DNA from: Roseicyclus marinus
Lineage (GTDB): Bacteria; Pseudomonadota; Alphaproteobacteria; Rhodobacterales; Rhodobacteraceae
Direction: 5' to 3'
DNA length: 64,000 bases
Assembly (NCBI RefSeq): GCF_030163795.1
Contig: NZ_JASJOF010000010.1
Coordinates: 1 to 64,000, forward strand
Each line of letters begins with the position of its first letter. The first letter of the stretch is position 1. Position numbers and translations under genes: made by a program. The notes beneath the pieces were generated by a model. That model searched no databases. It was not told where the DNA came from and worked only from the letters and a program-made list of their open reading frames with translations. Of the stretch, positions 43,191 through 54,518 are shown piece by piece.

Positions 43191-43979
43191 TCACATGTTC
43201 TCGGGCTGCATCATGCCCAGCACATGATAGCCGCCATCCACGATGACGATCTCGCCCGTGGTGCAGGCCCCGTAATCCGAACACAGGTAGGCCGCCGTGC
43301 CGCCGATCGCCTCGAGCGTGGCATTGGCGCGGAGCGGCGCATTCGCCTCGGTCGTCTTGAAGGTCTTGCGCGCGCCGCCGATGGCTGCGCCCGCAAGGGT
43401 CTTCATCGGGCCGGGGCTGATGGCGTTCACGCGGATCTGTTGCGGCCCGAGGTCATTGGCCAGATAGCGGACCGAGCTTTCCAGCGCCGCCTTGGCCACA
43501 CCCATCACGTTGTAGAAGGGCGTCACCCGGTTCGACCCCTGATAGGTCAACGTGATGAGCGAGCCACCATCGGGCATCAATTCCGAGGCACGGCGCGCCA
43601 CGTCGATGAAGGAATAGCAACTGATCGTCAGCGAATTCCGGAAATTCTCGCGGCTGGTGTTGATGAAGCGGCCGGTCAGTTCGGTCTTGTCGGAATAGGC
43701 GATGGCATGGACCAGAAAATCGATAGTCCCCCAGCGCGCTTTGAGCGCGGCAAAAGCGGCGTCGAGGCTTGCGTCATCCATCACGTCGACATCGACAAGG
43801 AAATCCGACCCGACCGAGGCGGCCAACGGCTCGACCCGCTTGCCAAACGCTTCACCTTGATAGGAAAAAGCCAGCTCTGCCCCTTCCGCGTGCAGCGCCG
43901 AGGCGATGCCCCACGCGATGGAGCGGTCATTCGCGACCCCCATCACAAGCCCGCGTTTGCCCGTCATCAAATTCGCCAT
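43191..43979 (-). CDS. fabI: Enoyl-[acyl-carrier-protein] reductase (NADH)
   Basis: FabI reduces the enoyl-ACP double bond in each cycle of fatty acid synthesis. The 262-residue SDR-type protein has the FabI form of the cofactor motif (LVMGVANDRSIAWGIA) and the catalytic Tyr-x6-Lys (YNVMGVAK). The substrate loop is AGAAIGGARKTF. The ATG at 43979 lies seven bases after fabB and gives the usual N-terminus (MANLMTGKRGLV). It is the last gene of the leftward fabA-fabB-fabI operon. Confidence 0.95.
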   Translation of the reverse strand: MANLMTGKRGLVMGVANDRSIAWGIASALHAEGAELAFSYQGEAFGKRVEPLAASVGSDFLVDVDVMDDASLDAAFAALKARWGTIDFLVHAIAYSDKTELTGRFINTSRENFRNSLTISCYSFIDVARRASELMPDGGSLITLTYQGSNRVTPFYNVMGVAKAALESSVRYLANDLGPQQIRVNAISPGPMKTLAGAAIGGARKTFKTTEANAPLRANATLEAIGGTAAYLCSDYGACTTGEIVIVDGGYHVLGMMQPENM

Positions 43980-43986
43980 GTCCGTC

Positions 43987-45222
43987 TTACCCGTCAAACC
44001 GGCTGAGCAGCATGGAGCCGTTCGTGCCGCCAAACCCGAAGGAATTCGTCATCACCGTATCCAGACCCGCGTTCTCGCGCAGGCTTGTCGCGATCTCATC
44101 CGGCGATAGCGCAGGGTCAAGGGTTTCGACATTGATCGAGGGCGCGATGAAATCGCCTTGCAACATCAAAAGGCAGAAAATCGCCTCGAGCGCGCCGGCC
44201 GCGCCCTGCGCATGGCCGGTCATCGATTTGGTGGAACTGATCGGCGGCGTTGTTCCCTCGCCAAACACGCGGCGCACGGCCTGAACCTCGCCCACATCGC
44301 CGACGGGGGTCGAGGTGCCGTGCGCGTTGATGTAATCGACGTGGCGGCCCGCAGGCAGGGTTTGCAGCGCCAGCCGCATCGCCCGTTCGCCGCCCTCGCC
44401 CGAAGGCGCGACCATGTCATGCCCGTCGGAGGTGGCGGCAAAACCCGTCACCTCGGCAAGAATATTGGCCCCGCGGGCCAGCGCGTGATCGAGCGCTTCC
44501 AGCACCACGATGCCGCCGCCGCCTGCGATCACGAAGCCGTCGCGCCCCGCGTCAAAGGCACGAGAGGCCTCGGCGGGGGTGTCATTGTATTTCGACGACA
44601 TGGCGCCCATCGCGTCGAAAAGACACGACAGCGTCCAATCCAGCTCCTCGGCCCCGCCCGCGAACATGACGTCCTGCTTGCCCAGCATGATCTGTTCCGC
44701 CGCCGCGCCGATGCAATGGAGCGATGTCGAACAGGCCGAGGTGATGGAATAGTTGATGCCCTTGATCTTGTAGGACGTGGCAAGGTTCGCACTGATGGTC
44801 GAGGACATGCATTTGGGCACGGCAAAGGGGCCGATCCGCTTGGTGGCACCGGTCGACAGCACCGATTGATGCGCCGTGAACATCGCGCTGGTCGATGGCC
44901 CACCCGATCCCGCGATCAAGCCGGTCCGTTCGGACACGATCTCCGCCTCGGTCAGGCCCGCATGGGCGATGGCTTGGCCCATGGCGATATGGGCATAGGC
45001 AGCCCCCGGCCCCATGAAGCGCAAGCTCCGCTTGTCGACATGTTCGGCCGTGTCGATCTTGAGCGTTCCGGCGATCTGGCTGCGGAACCCGTGTTCCACC
45101 ATATCGGGATGGGTTTCGATCCCCGACCGGCCAGCGCGCAAAGACGCCTCCACCTCGGCGGCATTGTTCCCGATGGGCGAGACGATGCCCAAGCCCGTGA
45201 CGACGACACGTCTCATTTGCAA
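43987..45222 (-). CDS. fabB: Beta-ketoacyl-ACP synthase I
   Basis: This 411-residue condensing enzyme elongates acyl chains, including the unsaturated branch started by FabA. It has the active-site Cys in [14 protein letters not shown] and the two His in [11 protein letters not shown] and [10 protein letters not shown], plus the GFGGTN C-terminal motif. The start could be 45222 or the Met two codons later (MRRVVVTG). It follows fabA by 118 bases, a gap containing a 13-base palindrome, and precedes fabI by seven bases. Confidence 0.95.
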   Translation of the reverse strand: MQMRRVVVTGLGIVSPIGNNAAEVEASLRAGRSGIETHPDMVEHGFRSQIAGTLKIDTAEHVDKRSLRFMGPGAAYAHIAMGQAIAHAGLTEAEIVSERTGLIAGSGGPSTSAMFTAHQSVLSTGATKRIGPFAVPKCMSSTISANLATSYKIKGINYSITSACSTSLHCIGAAAEQIMLGKQDVMFAGGAEELDWTLSCLFDAMGAMSSKYNDTPAEASRAFDAGRDGFVIAGGGGIVVLEALDHALARGANILAEVTGFAATSDGHDMVAPSGEGGERAMRLALQTLPAGRHVDYINAHGTSTPVGDVGEVQAVRRVFGEGTTPPISSTKSMTGHAQGAAGALEAIFCLLMLQGDFIAPSINVETLDPALSPDEIATSLRENAGLDTVMTNSFGFGGTNGSMLLSRFDG

Positions 45223-45287
45223 ACCCCTCGTTTGACGCGGCGCATAAGGGCCTCCCTCGCGTTGGTCCGGGCCTGTTTAGGCAAGCC

Positions 45288-45300
45288 GCGTCAGTGACGC
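45288..45300 (-). promoter_or_regulatory. Palindrome in the fabA-fabB gap
   Basis: GCGTCA-G-TGACGC is a 13-base inverted repeat located between the fabA stop and the fabB start. A promoter for fabB or a regulatory site within the operon is possible; the stem could equally act as an RNA hairpin. Its half-sites resemble the palindrome at 41263-41279, but the centre length differs. Confidence 0.3.
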
Positions 45301-45340
45301 AAGCAGCGCGCCGCGCGGTTGCGCGTCACACGACCCGTGC

Positions 45341-45850
45341 TCAGCTTTCGCTCAGCGCGACCTTCATGTCCTTGACGAGATAGATCACCTCGCCATCGGC
45401 TTCGACACGGCCATCGGCGACGCCCATCGTCAGGCGACGCGTCTGCACGGCCTTGGTGAAATCGACGTGATAGGTCAACATCTTGCGGTCAGGGCGCACC
45501 ATGCCCGTCAGCTTGACCTCGCCAACGCCCAAGGCGTAGCCCCGGCCCGTCCAGCCGCGCCAACCGAGGTTGAAGCCGGTCAACTGCCACAAACCGTCAA
45601 GGCCAAGGCAGCCGGGCATGATGGGGTTGCCGGGGAAGTGGCAGGAAAAGAACCACAAGTCGGGGGTGATATCGAATTCGGCCACGACATGGCCCTTGCC
45701 ATGCACACCGCCATCCCCCGAAATCTCGGTGATCCGGTCCATCATCAGCATCGGCGGTTCGGGCAGTTGCGCGTTGCCCGGCCCGAAAAGCTCGCCACGG
45801 GCGCAGGCCAAAAGCGCCTCGCGGTCGAAAGATGTGGGATAATCTGCCAT
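45341..45850 (-). CDS. fabA: 3-hydroxydecanoyl-ACP dehydratase/isomerase
   Basis: FabA introduces the cis double bond at the C10 stage, starting unsaturated fatty acid synthesis. The 169-residue hot-dog enzyme has catalytic His71 ([13 protein letters not shown]) and Asp85 (LGLDGLWQL), one position off Escherichia coli numbering. The ATG at 45850 ([10 protein letters not shown]) is the usual start; a longer in-frame extension enters the irr promoter region. With fabB and fabI it forms a conserved operon divergent from irr. Confidence 0.95.
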   Translation of the reverse strand: MADYPTSFDREALLACARGELFGPGNAQLPEPPMLMMDRITEISGDGGVHGKGHVVAEFDITPDLWFFSCHFPGNPIMPGCLGLDGLWQLTGFNLGWRGWTGRGYALGVGEVKLTGMVRPDRKMLTYHVDFTKAVQTRRLTMGVADGRVEADGEVIYLVKDMKVALSES

Positions 45851-45956
45851 GTCCCCCCGCAGATGCCATGACCGTTCCGGCCGAAAATGTTGCAACCCTC
45901 TAGCACCGCCCGCGACCACGGTGCAAGGCCGCGGGACGGCACCTTCGGCTTTGCGA

Positions 45957-45986
45957 TTGAAACCAGCGGGGAAAACGCCCTATATA
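45957..45986 (+). promoter_or_regulatory. Putative irr promoter
   Basis: TTGAAA at 45957-45962 and TATATA at 45981-45986, separated by 18 bases, form a sigma70-like promoter 28 bases before the irr ATG. This implies a short leader. It lies in the divergent fabA/irr region. No clear Irr-box palindrome was recognised here. Confidence 0.45.
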
Positions 45987-46014
45987 TGGAACAACCGCAA
46001 CGAAAGTCGCCACC

Positions 46015-46434
46015 ATGACGCCCGCAGCACTAGAACGCAGCAAAACCTGGCTCACCCAAGGTGATCTTAGGCCGACGCGCCAGCGTCTGGCGCTTGCTTC
46101 GCTGCTGGTGGGCGACGGAGAAAACCGCCACGTCACCGCCGAGGGACTTCACGATGCGGTGATCGCGACGGGGGACAAGGTGTCGCTCGCCACCGTCTAC
46201 AACACGCTACGCGCCTTTTGCGACGCCGGCCTGATGCAGGAAGTCACCGTTGATGGCTCGCGCAGCTATTTCGACACCCGCATGGACGACCACCCGCATT
46301 TCCATTTCGAGGATAGCGGCGACCTGACCGACGCGCCCGCCGCCGATCTTGAGATCCGCGGCCTGCCCGATGTGCCGGAAGGCTACGAGATCGCCAAGCT
46401 CGACGTCGTGATCCGCCTTCGCAAGACGCGCTGA
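46015..46434 (+). CDS. irr: Fur-family iron response regulator Irr
   Basis: This 139-residue Fur-superfamily protein resembles Irr, the haem-responsive global iron regulator of alphaproteobacteria. It has a winged helix (about 20-90; DLRPTRQRLALASLL, VSLATVYNTLRAFCDAGLM) and the HPHFHFE motif in place of Fur's HHDH region. No CxxC is present. Its place next to fabA is conserved in Rhodobacteraceae and supports the call. It would repress iron-using pathways when iron or haem is low. Confidence 0.9.
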   Translation: MTPAALERSKTWLTQGDLRPTRQRLALASLLVGDGENRHVTAEGLHDAVIATGDKVSLATVYNTLRAFCDAGLMQEVTVDGSRSYFDTRMDDHPHFHFEDSGDLTDAPAADLEIRGLPDVPEGYEIAKLDVVIRLRKTR

Positions 46435-46553
46435 TCCGCCGCTTTTGCCGCGCCGCGGCACCACCCTGCCCTTTCGGCCTAGCCAAAGCTGCCCCGAGCC
46501 TGTAACGGCACGGCCAACCCTGTCCCTTTCCGATCCAAAGGCCCTTCCCTCCC

Positions 46554-48374
<1,821 letters not shown>

Positions 48375-48380
48375 CGGAAC

Positions 48381-48448
48381 CGGTGCGCCCGGCGGCGCAC
48401 CGACCTCTCTTGCTGAGAAAAAGCGCCAAGGGTGCGCCACGCGGCGCA
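48381..48448. terminator. Two GTGCGCC hairpins between convergent typA and cysE
   Basis: CGGTGCGCC (48381-48389) pairs with GGCGCACCG (48394-48402) across a four-base loop. A second related hairpin pairs TGCGCC (48433-48438) with GGCGCA (48443-48448). The two are similar in sequence and could act as a bidirectional terminator. No strong U-tract is present. Confidence 0.55.
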
Positions 48449-48483
48449 ACTGACGGCGTTGCAGGTGTGACTGAAGGCGTGCC

Positions 48484-49308
48484 TTACTCGGCCGCGCTCG
48501 TCCCCGCATTGGGCAGCAGGTGATCCATGCTCATGGCGGGTTGTGCGCAGCCCGCCTCGCCCACGATCCGCGCAGGTACACCCGCCACGGTCTTGCAGGG
48601 CGGCACTTCCTCCAGCACCACGGATCCCGCCGCGATGCGCGAGCAATTCCCGATGCGGATATTGCCCAGAACCTTGGCGCCGGCCCCGATAAGAACACCG
48701 TCACCGATCTTGGGGTGGCGATCCTCGGTCTCCTTGCCGGTACCGCCCAGCGTCACCGAATGCAGCATGGAGACATTGTCGCCCACGACAGCCGTTTCGC
48801 CCACCACGATGGAATGGGCATGGTCGATCATGATCCCCCTGCCGATCCGCGCGGCGGGGTGAATGTCGACGCCGAAAATCTCGGAGACGCGCATCTGGAT
48901 GAAATAGGCCAGATCCTGCCGCCCCTGCGTCCAGAGCCAATGGCCGACGCGATAGGCCTGCACCGCCTGAAATCCCTTGAAGAACAACAAGGGCTGGATG
49001 TAGCGATGGCAGGCCGGATCGCGGTCATGGACCGCCATGATATCGGCCCGTGCCGCAGCGCCCAAACCGGGGTCGGCACGATGCGCCTCATCCGCGATCT
49101 CGCGCACCAATTGCTCCGACATCTCGCCCGAGGCCAGCTTTTGCGCCAGCCGGTAGGCCAAGGCCCGCTCGAGACTGTCATGATGCAGCACGCAACCATG
49201 GATCAACCCGCCCAGAAGCGGTTCGTCGATCACCGCCTGTTCGGCCTCGGTCAGAATGCGCTGCCACACAGGGTCTAGTCCGGCCAGTTTTCTCTGCACC
49301 TTCGCCAT
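48484..49308 (-). CDS. cysE: Serine O-acetyltransferase
   Basis: CysE acetylates serine with acetyl-CoA, the committed step of cysteine synthesis. The 274-residue protein has an N-terminal helical SATase domain (about 1-140) and a left-handed beta-helix of hexapeptide repeats. The catalytic His residues lie in DHAHSIVVGE and SMLHSVTLGG, followed by GTGKETEDRHPKIGDGVLIGAGAKVLG. The GGAGGGC ribosome-binding site fits the ATG at 49308. It lies 72 bases downstream of the GTA cluster on the same strand, with no strong terminator between them. Confidence 0.95.
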   Translation of the reverse strand: MAKVQRKLAGLDPVWQRILTEAEQAVIDEPLLGGLIHGCVLHHDSLERALAYRLAQKLASGEMSEQLVREIADEAHRADPGLGAAARADIMAVHDRDPACHRYIQPLLFFKGFQAVQAYRVGHWLWTQGRQDLAYFIQMRVSEIFGVDIHPAARIGRGIMIDHAHSIVVGETAVVGDNVSMLHSVTLGGTGKETEDRHPKIGDGVLIGAGAKVLGNIRIGNCSRIAAGSVVLEEVPPCKTVAGVPARIVGEAGCAQPAMSMDHLLPNAGTSAAE

Positions 49309-49380
49309 GGCATTGCCCTCCGGTTGCTACCCCCTGAATATCGCAGATAGGTCGCATCGTCCATCATGGAAGGAGGCCGC

Positions 49381-50091
49381 TCACACCGGATCGGGCAGGA
49401 ACAATTCCGTGTAATGTACCGCGAACCGGACCCGACCGCCGCTGAACCCACCCCCAGCCGCCGTCAGGACAAGTGGCGTAGCATCCCAATAGACGATCGG
49501 CGCCGCAGGCCCGTTGACCCATGAATTGAGCCCTGTGCCAAGGCCCGTGCCGAACCGCCCCGGATCGCCCGCAACCCCCAGCGACCAACTGGTGGCTCCA
49601 CCAACAATCGCCTCCACCACGCGGCCCGTGATCCCGAACACGGTCGCGCGCGGCGGTATGACAGGGGCGGTCGTCACCGTTGCCCCGCCCGCGACCGGCT
49701 GGTCGAATTCCACAATAGCCACGGACAGCCCCGCGCCCGACGCACCCAGCGTCAGCGCGCCGATGCGCCAATCCGCCCCGGAATGGATCGCGGGCAGACC
49801 CCGGTCCAGAACCATCGCCCGCCATCCCCGGCGCGGCGGAACAAAAACCCATCCGCCGTTGACCGCGATGGCCAGCATCCCCGCCTGCCCAGCCCAAGCA
49901 TTCACCGCCCCCTGCGGCACGCTATACATGTCGCCCTCGACCGGCACGGCGGGCGGCGTCGCAACGTCAATGGATGCCAGCGTCAAATGGGTCAACGCAT
50001 CGATCCGCGCCAAGGCCTCGTTCATGGTCACATGCTTTTGCGCCTGCGACGGCGACAAAAGCGGCAGGGACATGCGCGGTGTGTCAGTCAT
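49381..50091 (-). CDS. DUF2793 protein, probable GTA tail fibre
   Basis: This 236-residue protein starts with the DUF2793 signature (LPLLSPSQAQKHVTMNEAL). As I recall, the R. capsulatus GTA tail fibre Rcc00171 has this domain and is encoded away from its main cluster. The gene here overlaps g15 by eight bases, so it is the last gene of the structural operon. The C-terminal half is Gly/Ala/Val-rich and beta-prone, as expected of a fibre or receptor-binding protein. The role is inferred from domain and position. Confidence 0.75.
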   Translation of the reverse strand: MTDTPRMSLPLLSPSQAQKHVTMNEALARIDALTHLTLASIDVATPPAVPVEGDMYSVPQGAVNAWAGQAGMLAIAVNGGWVFVPPRRGWRAMVLDRGLPAIHSGADWRIGALTLGASGAGLSVAIVEFDQPVAGGATVTTAPVIPPRATVFGITGRVVEAIVGGATSWSLGVAGDPGRFGTGLGTGLNSWVNGPAAPIVYWDATPLVLTAAGGGFSGGRVRFAVHYTELFLPDPV

Positions 50092-53000
50092 CGATCGTGA
50101 TCCTTGCAAAGGGGCCCGGTCCGAACCGGTCGGAAACCTGGGCGATTTCGACGGTGAAGGGTGCAATCGTGCCATCCCCTGCCCGCATCGCATTCGTGTA
50201 TAAGAACTCCGCTGCGCCGGTCAGCGCCTCGCGCCGCGTGCCGCTGGCATCGACGATGCGCAGCAAATAGCTTTCGACACTTTCGCCCAAGGGCACGTCC
50301 ACGCCCTGCCAGCTGTCGGCGTCGATCCGGCTGCGCCGGATCCAGCTCAGCGCCAAACCTTCCGCCTCGACCCGCGCGCGCAGATGGACAGGGGAATACG
50401 GCCGCAACCCCACCCCCTCAAAGGCAAGGCGGCGCGCGACATGGCTCGCATCCTCCACGCCCCGGCGCGCAGGCCCGATCCGGTAATTCCGGGCCAATCC
50501 GCGCGCCGATAGCCCAAGGTCGATCTGCACCGGCGCGCCGTCGAGCAAGACGAACAGGCTTCCCTCCGGCCAGATCTCCGGCATCAGCGCATCCGTGCCC
50601 TGCTGCCCCCTCAACCGCAGGCCGATCTCCCACAGGTCCGGTCCGACCAGCTCCGCGCCCTCGAACTGGATCACCTCCCACGGCCCGTCATCGCCCAGCC
50701 CGATCGCCGCGACATTGGCGCCGTTCAGAACCGCCTCCCGCTCTGCCCCCGACAGGTTTCCCTCCGGCAAAAGCACCCTGAGCGGACCCGACCGGTCCCA
50801 AAGCCCCGCCCGCGCCGCAACCAATGGTGTCTCCAGCCGTCCGATCCGGGCCCTCCGCTCGACGAAACGGACCAACGAAAACCCATCCTCCGAGGCCGAG
50901 GCATGAACCGCCACCGCACCCGGCCATGGCTGTGCCGTGACGGCCAGATGGGGGGCGTGTTCGATCTCCGACCCCGACAACAGCGGCAGGTCGAGGAAAA
51001 CCGGGCTGACCGGCAGGGGCGGTATGTAACGCGTGACCGGCGCGCGCTCTTCCACTGCTTCCGACGGCTCAAACACCGATGGTTCGACCCGCACCGCCTC
51101 GATAGCCCGCGCGCCCCGGTCCTCCACCCGGTCGATGCGCCAAGTCGATCCATCGCCCAGCGCAACCATGTCGCCCGCCCCCAGACCCCGGGCCGAGGGC
51201 GGCAACGCGAAACTCACGCCGTCGCGCGCAACCCGCGCCTCCGCCAGCCAGCGTTCCGCCATCGCCTGCGCCTCGGGCCCGGTAAGGGCCAAGGGCAAAT
51301 CACTCACCGTCACAAGGTCAGACCCATCCGCCGGAAACACGGCTTCGGCCACGCGCTCCCCGTAATCGGCCTCAGCCGCGGTAAAGCCGATGCGCACACG
51401 CCCCGTCACCTCCGCCTCCGCCGCGCGGCTCAGCGTCAGGCCCCCGGCCCCGCCCTCGCCCAGCGCGGTCAGGCCTGGATCGATCACCGCCGCCGCGCGT
51501 TCCGGCAGAGGTCGGAACACCAACATCCCCTCGCGCTCCACGGCAAGGAACCCATAGGCCAGCATCAGCGCCTGCAACCTTGCCCGTGCGCTTTCCGTCT
51601 CGCCCGACAGATGCCCACGCACCAGCCCGTGGAGCGCCGAAACATCGTAGCGCGCAACACCCGCCGCCTCGCACAGTTCCGCCACCACATGGCTCAGCGG
51701 CACCGCCTCGATCCGCCCCGCGATCCAATGCCCCAGCCGCCAGTTGTCCCCGTCCGACCACCGGGCCGTGTCGCGCGGAAAGGCAGGCCAAGGCCGCGCA
51801 TCCCAGGCCCAGACATGCGCGCGGTCCATCTCCAGCATGGGTCCGCCATAGACGGGCGAGACCGGGTTTTTCCCCGGCTCCTCCCAATAGGACAGGATCG
51901 CACGCAGGTATTGCGCCTGGATCAGATCGTCGCGCCGCCCGGTCGAATACTGCGGCAGGCCGCTTTCCGAACTCTTGGGATCAAAGAACTTGTTGGGCTC
52001 GTTCGTGCCCTTGTCGACGGCGGGGCAGCCGATCTCGGTAAATCGGATGGGCTTCGACTTCGGCACCCAACCCGTCTTGTGCAGCGCCCGCGCCTCCACC
52101 TGCACCCCGACCAGATCGACCGTCTGCCCCGGCACGTTCGATCCCGGCCCGAACCCGATGTTCACCGCCGGATCATGCCCCTTGAACAGGATCTCGCAGC
52201 GAAACTCATGCGTTCCATCGGGATGCAGGACATTCTCCACCCCCTGCACCACATGGCCCGAGACGACCAGCGGGGCCAATTCTCCCGGCGCGCCCACCAC
52301 GTAGATCCATGCCACCGCCGGATCGCGGTAATCCACCGTCAGGCGCAGATAGGTGGCGCTGCCCGCCCGGTAGAACAGCCGCACCTTGTAGGGCGTGCCG
52401 GCCAAGCCCGGAAAATCCGCCGACCGCGCCATCGACAGGAAATTCCCTGTCGCGTCGGTGACGGTGACGGCGTTCCGGAACCGTCCATCGACAAAACTGC
52501 CCGCCACGGGCGTCAGAACCGCGCCACCCGCCGTCGCCCAAAGATCAGGCCGGTCGCCCTGCGGCACGGCCCATCCACGCGACCCCGGGATGCGTTCGTG
52601 ATGCTCCGCCTCCCACCAGCCGCGCAGATCCTTGTAGCGAAACGTCCACGGCTCGTCGTGCAGGCCATCCGTGATCGGCTCCCGGCGCTGCGCCGCCCGC
52701 GCCTCGGACGTGGGGTAATACCAGTCGTACCCCTCGCCCCCCTCGATATTGGCGCGCAGGTAATCCAGATCGTGGATCGTTTCCCAATCCGCATCGGCAT
52801 GATCCGACCCGTCGCGCCAATCGCTCAAGGGCATGTAATTGTCGATGCCGATGAAATCGATCTGCGGATCGGCCCAGAGCGGATCGAGGTGAAAATACAC
52901 CTCGCCGCTGCCGTCTTGCGGATGATAGCCGAAATATTCCGACCAATCGGCGGCATAGCCCAGATCGGCATGGGGCAATAGCAGCCGCACCTCGGCGGCC

Positions 53001-54514
53001 AGCGCCTTAAACGCCGCCACCGCCGGAAAACCCAGGTCGTCGCGCATCTGCGTCAGCGCCCGCATCTCCGACCCGATGCAAAACGCCTCCACCCCGCCCG
53101 CCGCCGCACAGAGCGCGGCGGCATGCAGGATGAACCGCCGATAGCTCCATTCCGAAGGCCCGGAATAACCGACTTGATCGCCCGAGATGCTGAAATGTGC
53201 CGCCCGCGCGCTGCCGAAAAACGCCGCCACCGCCGCGCCATTGGCCGCTGTCCCGTCCGGGCTACCGGGCAGGCCGGGTGCAACCGCGCCCGTGATCCGC
53301 CCCCGCCACGGCAATGGCGGCTGTTCCGCCCCGCCCCAGGGATCCGGCCGCCCATTCCCGGTCAGGATTTCCATCAGTAGAAAGGGATAAACCATCACCT
53401 CCTGCCCGCCCGCCCGGATCGCGCGGATCGCCTCGATCACCGATCCATCCGCGGGCGTGCCGCCATAGACCGGGCGCCCGTCGACACGCGCCAGCCGCTC
53501 GGCGCCCGACCGCCCGATCCCGCCCGACCGCCACGGCATCTGCGCCCCGTCCCGGCTCAGATCCTCGACCTTGGGCTTCACCCGGCACGACCCCGCGCGC
53601 AGATCATCCCCGAACCACGAATAGATCAGGCTGACCGATCTCAGCCCCGGCAGGACCTCGCGCATCTGCCTGAGTGCATGAGGAAAATCCGCCCCACCCG
53701 CGGGCGTGCTGGCATTGAGCGCCCCACCCGACCCATAGCCGTCGGAATAGGTGACGACCCGTGTTGCCAGCACATATTCCCCCGTGCCGGGCATCAGCGC
53801 GACCGCCCGCACCATGTCGGCGGCGGCGGGCAGCAGATCGGCCTGCGGCTGCGCCCCCCGCGTCACCTCGAAGGCGAATTGAGGCACCCGGTTGCCATAG
53901 GCCGTCAGGTCCAGATCCTCGAACACGACATAGGCGATCCCGCGATAGGCGGGCACGGCCCCTGCCCCTTCCACCGCCTCCATCAACGGGTCGGGCATCT
54001 GGTCTGCACCGCCCCGATAGACGCGCATCGCCACGCCACTCAGATCCAGTTCCACCCCATCGGCCCAGACCCGGCCCACCCGCCGGATTTCCCCCTCGCA
54101 CAGCGCCAGCGCAAGGCTGATCGAATAGGAATAGGTGGTCGTCGTGACGGTCGGCTCGGGCGGGCGGCGCGGCGCGCCCTTGCCGCCGCCACCGCCGCCA
54201 CCCCCACCGCCCGTTGTGGTCGTGGTGACATGCTCCACGAATTGCGTGGCCCAGATCACCTGCCCGCCCAGCCGCATCCGGCCAAAGAGCTGCGCCACCG
54301 GCACGCCCTCGTCGGCCTGCGTTATGCGGAACCGGTCGATCCGCCCCCGTTCCACCAGTTCCGAACCGCTTTCGGGCGCAGAGCGCTGGTCAATCATTCG
54401 CCCCAGCGTCGCACCCACCGCGCGCCCGATCACCGCCCCGCTCAGGCCCAGAACTGTGCCCGAGGTCATGCCGCCGATGGCCGCGCCCGCAGCCGACAGA
54501 AGTAGCGTCGCCAT
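50084..54514 (-). CDS. GTA gp15, host-specificity/baseplate megatron protein
   Basis: At 1476 residues this is the largest GTA protein, forming the baseplate tip. It has a hydrophobic Gly/Ala-rich N-terminus (about 1-40) and a tail-hub-like part with a ten-glycine run at 102-111 flanked by threonines. The GTA TIM-barrel glycoside-hydrolase-like domain (about 400-750) follows, with SEMRALTQMRDDLGF, YFGYHPQDGSGEVYFHLDPLW and FIGIDNYMPLSDW. A phage-tail domain and a C-terminal beta-rich part end the protein. It lies between g14 and the DUF2793 gene. Its roles are presumed to be cell-wall contact and delivery. Confidence 0.93.
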   Translation of the reverse strand: MATLLLSAAGAAIGGMTSGTVLGLSGAVIGRAVGATLGRMIDQRSAPESGSELVERGRIDRFRITQADEGVPVAQLFGRMRLGGQVIWATQFVEHVTTTTTGGGGGGGGGGKGAPRRPPEPTVTTTTYSYSISLALALCEGEIRRVGRVWADGVELDLSGVAMRVYRGGADQMPDPLMEAVEGAGAVPAYRGIAYVVFEDLDLTAYGNRVPQFAFEVTRGAQPQADLLPAAADMVRAVALMPGTGEYVLATRVVTYSDGYGSGGALNASTPAGGADFPHALRQMREVLPGLRSVSLIYSWFGDDLRAGSCRVKPKVEDLSRDGAQMPWRSGGIGRSGAERLARVDGRPVYGGTPADGSVIEAIRAIRAGGQEVMVYPFLLMEILTGNGRPDPWGGAEQPPLPWRGRITGAVAPGLPGSPDGTAANGAAVAAFFGSARAAHFSISGDQVGYSGPSEWSYRRFILHAAALCAAAGGVEAFCIGSEMRALTQMRDDLGFPAVAAFKALAAEVRLLLPHADLGYAADWSEYFGYHPQDGSGEVYFHLDPLWADPQIDFIGIDNYMPLSDWRDGSDHADADWETIHDLDYLRANIEGGEGYDWYYPTSEARAAQRREPITDGLHDEPWTFRYKDLRGWWEAEHHERIPGSRGWAVPQGDRPDLWATAGGAVLTPVAGSFVDGRFRNAVTVTDATGNFLSMARSADFPGLAGTPYKVRLFYRAGSATYLRLTVDYRDPAVAWIYVVGAPGELAPLVVSGHVVQGVENVLHPDGTHEFRCEILFKGHDPAVNIGFGPGSNVPGQTVDLVGVQVEARALHKTGWVPKSKPIRFTEIGCPAVDKGTNEPNKFFDPKSSESGLPQYSTGRRDDLIQAQYLRAILSYWEEPGKNPVSPVYGGPMLEMDRAHVWAWDARPWPAFPRDTARWSDGDNWRLGHWIAGRIEAVPLSHVVAELCEAAGVARYDVSALHGLVRGHLSGETESARARLQALMLAYGFLAVEREGMLVFRPLPERAAAVIDPGLTALGEGGAGGLTLSRAAEAEVTGRVRIGFTAAEADYGERVAEAVFPADGSDLVTVSDLPLALTGPEAQAMAERWLAEARVARDGVSFALPPSARGLGAGDMVALGDGSTWRIDRVEDRGARAIEAVRVEPSVFEPSEAVEERAPVTRYIPPLPVSPVFLDLPLLSGSEIEHAPHLAVTAQPWPGAVAVHASASEDGFSLVRFVERRARIGRLETPLVAARAGLWDRSGPLRVLLPEGNLSGAEREAVLNGANVAAIGLGDDGPWEVIQFEGAELVGPDLWEIGLRLRGQQGTDALMPEIWPEGSLFVLLDGAPVQIDLGLSARGLARNYRIGPARRGVEDASHVARRLAFEGVGLRPYSPVHLRARVEAEGLALSWIRRSRIDADSWQGVDVPLGESVESYLLRIVDASGTRREALTGAAEFLYTNAMRAGDGTIAPFTVEIAQVSDRFGPGPFARITIDD

Positions 54515-54518
54515 GTCC

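Noticed and set aside
50903-52981. A 692-codon rightward frame antisense to GTA gp15
   Set aside because: Shadow frame opposite a conserved coding sequence. No plausible start context or domain.
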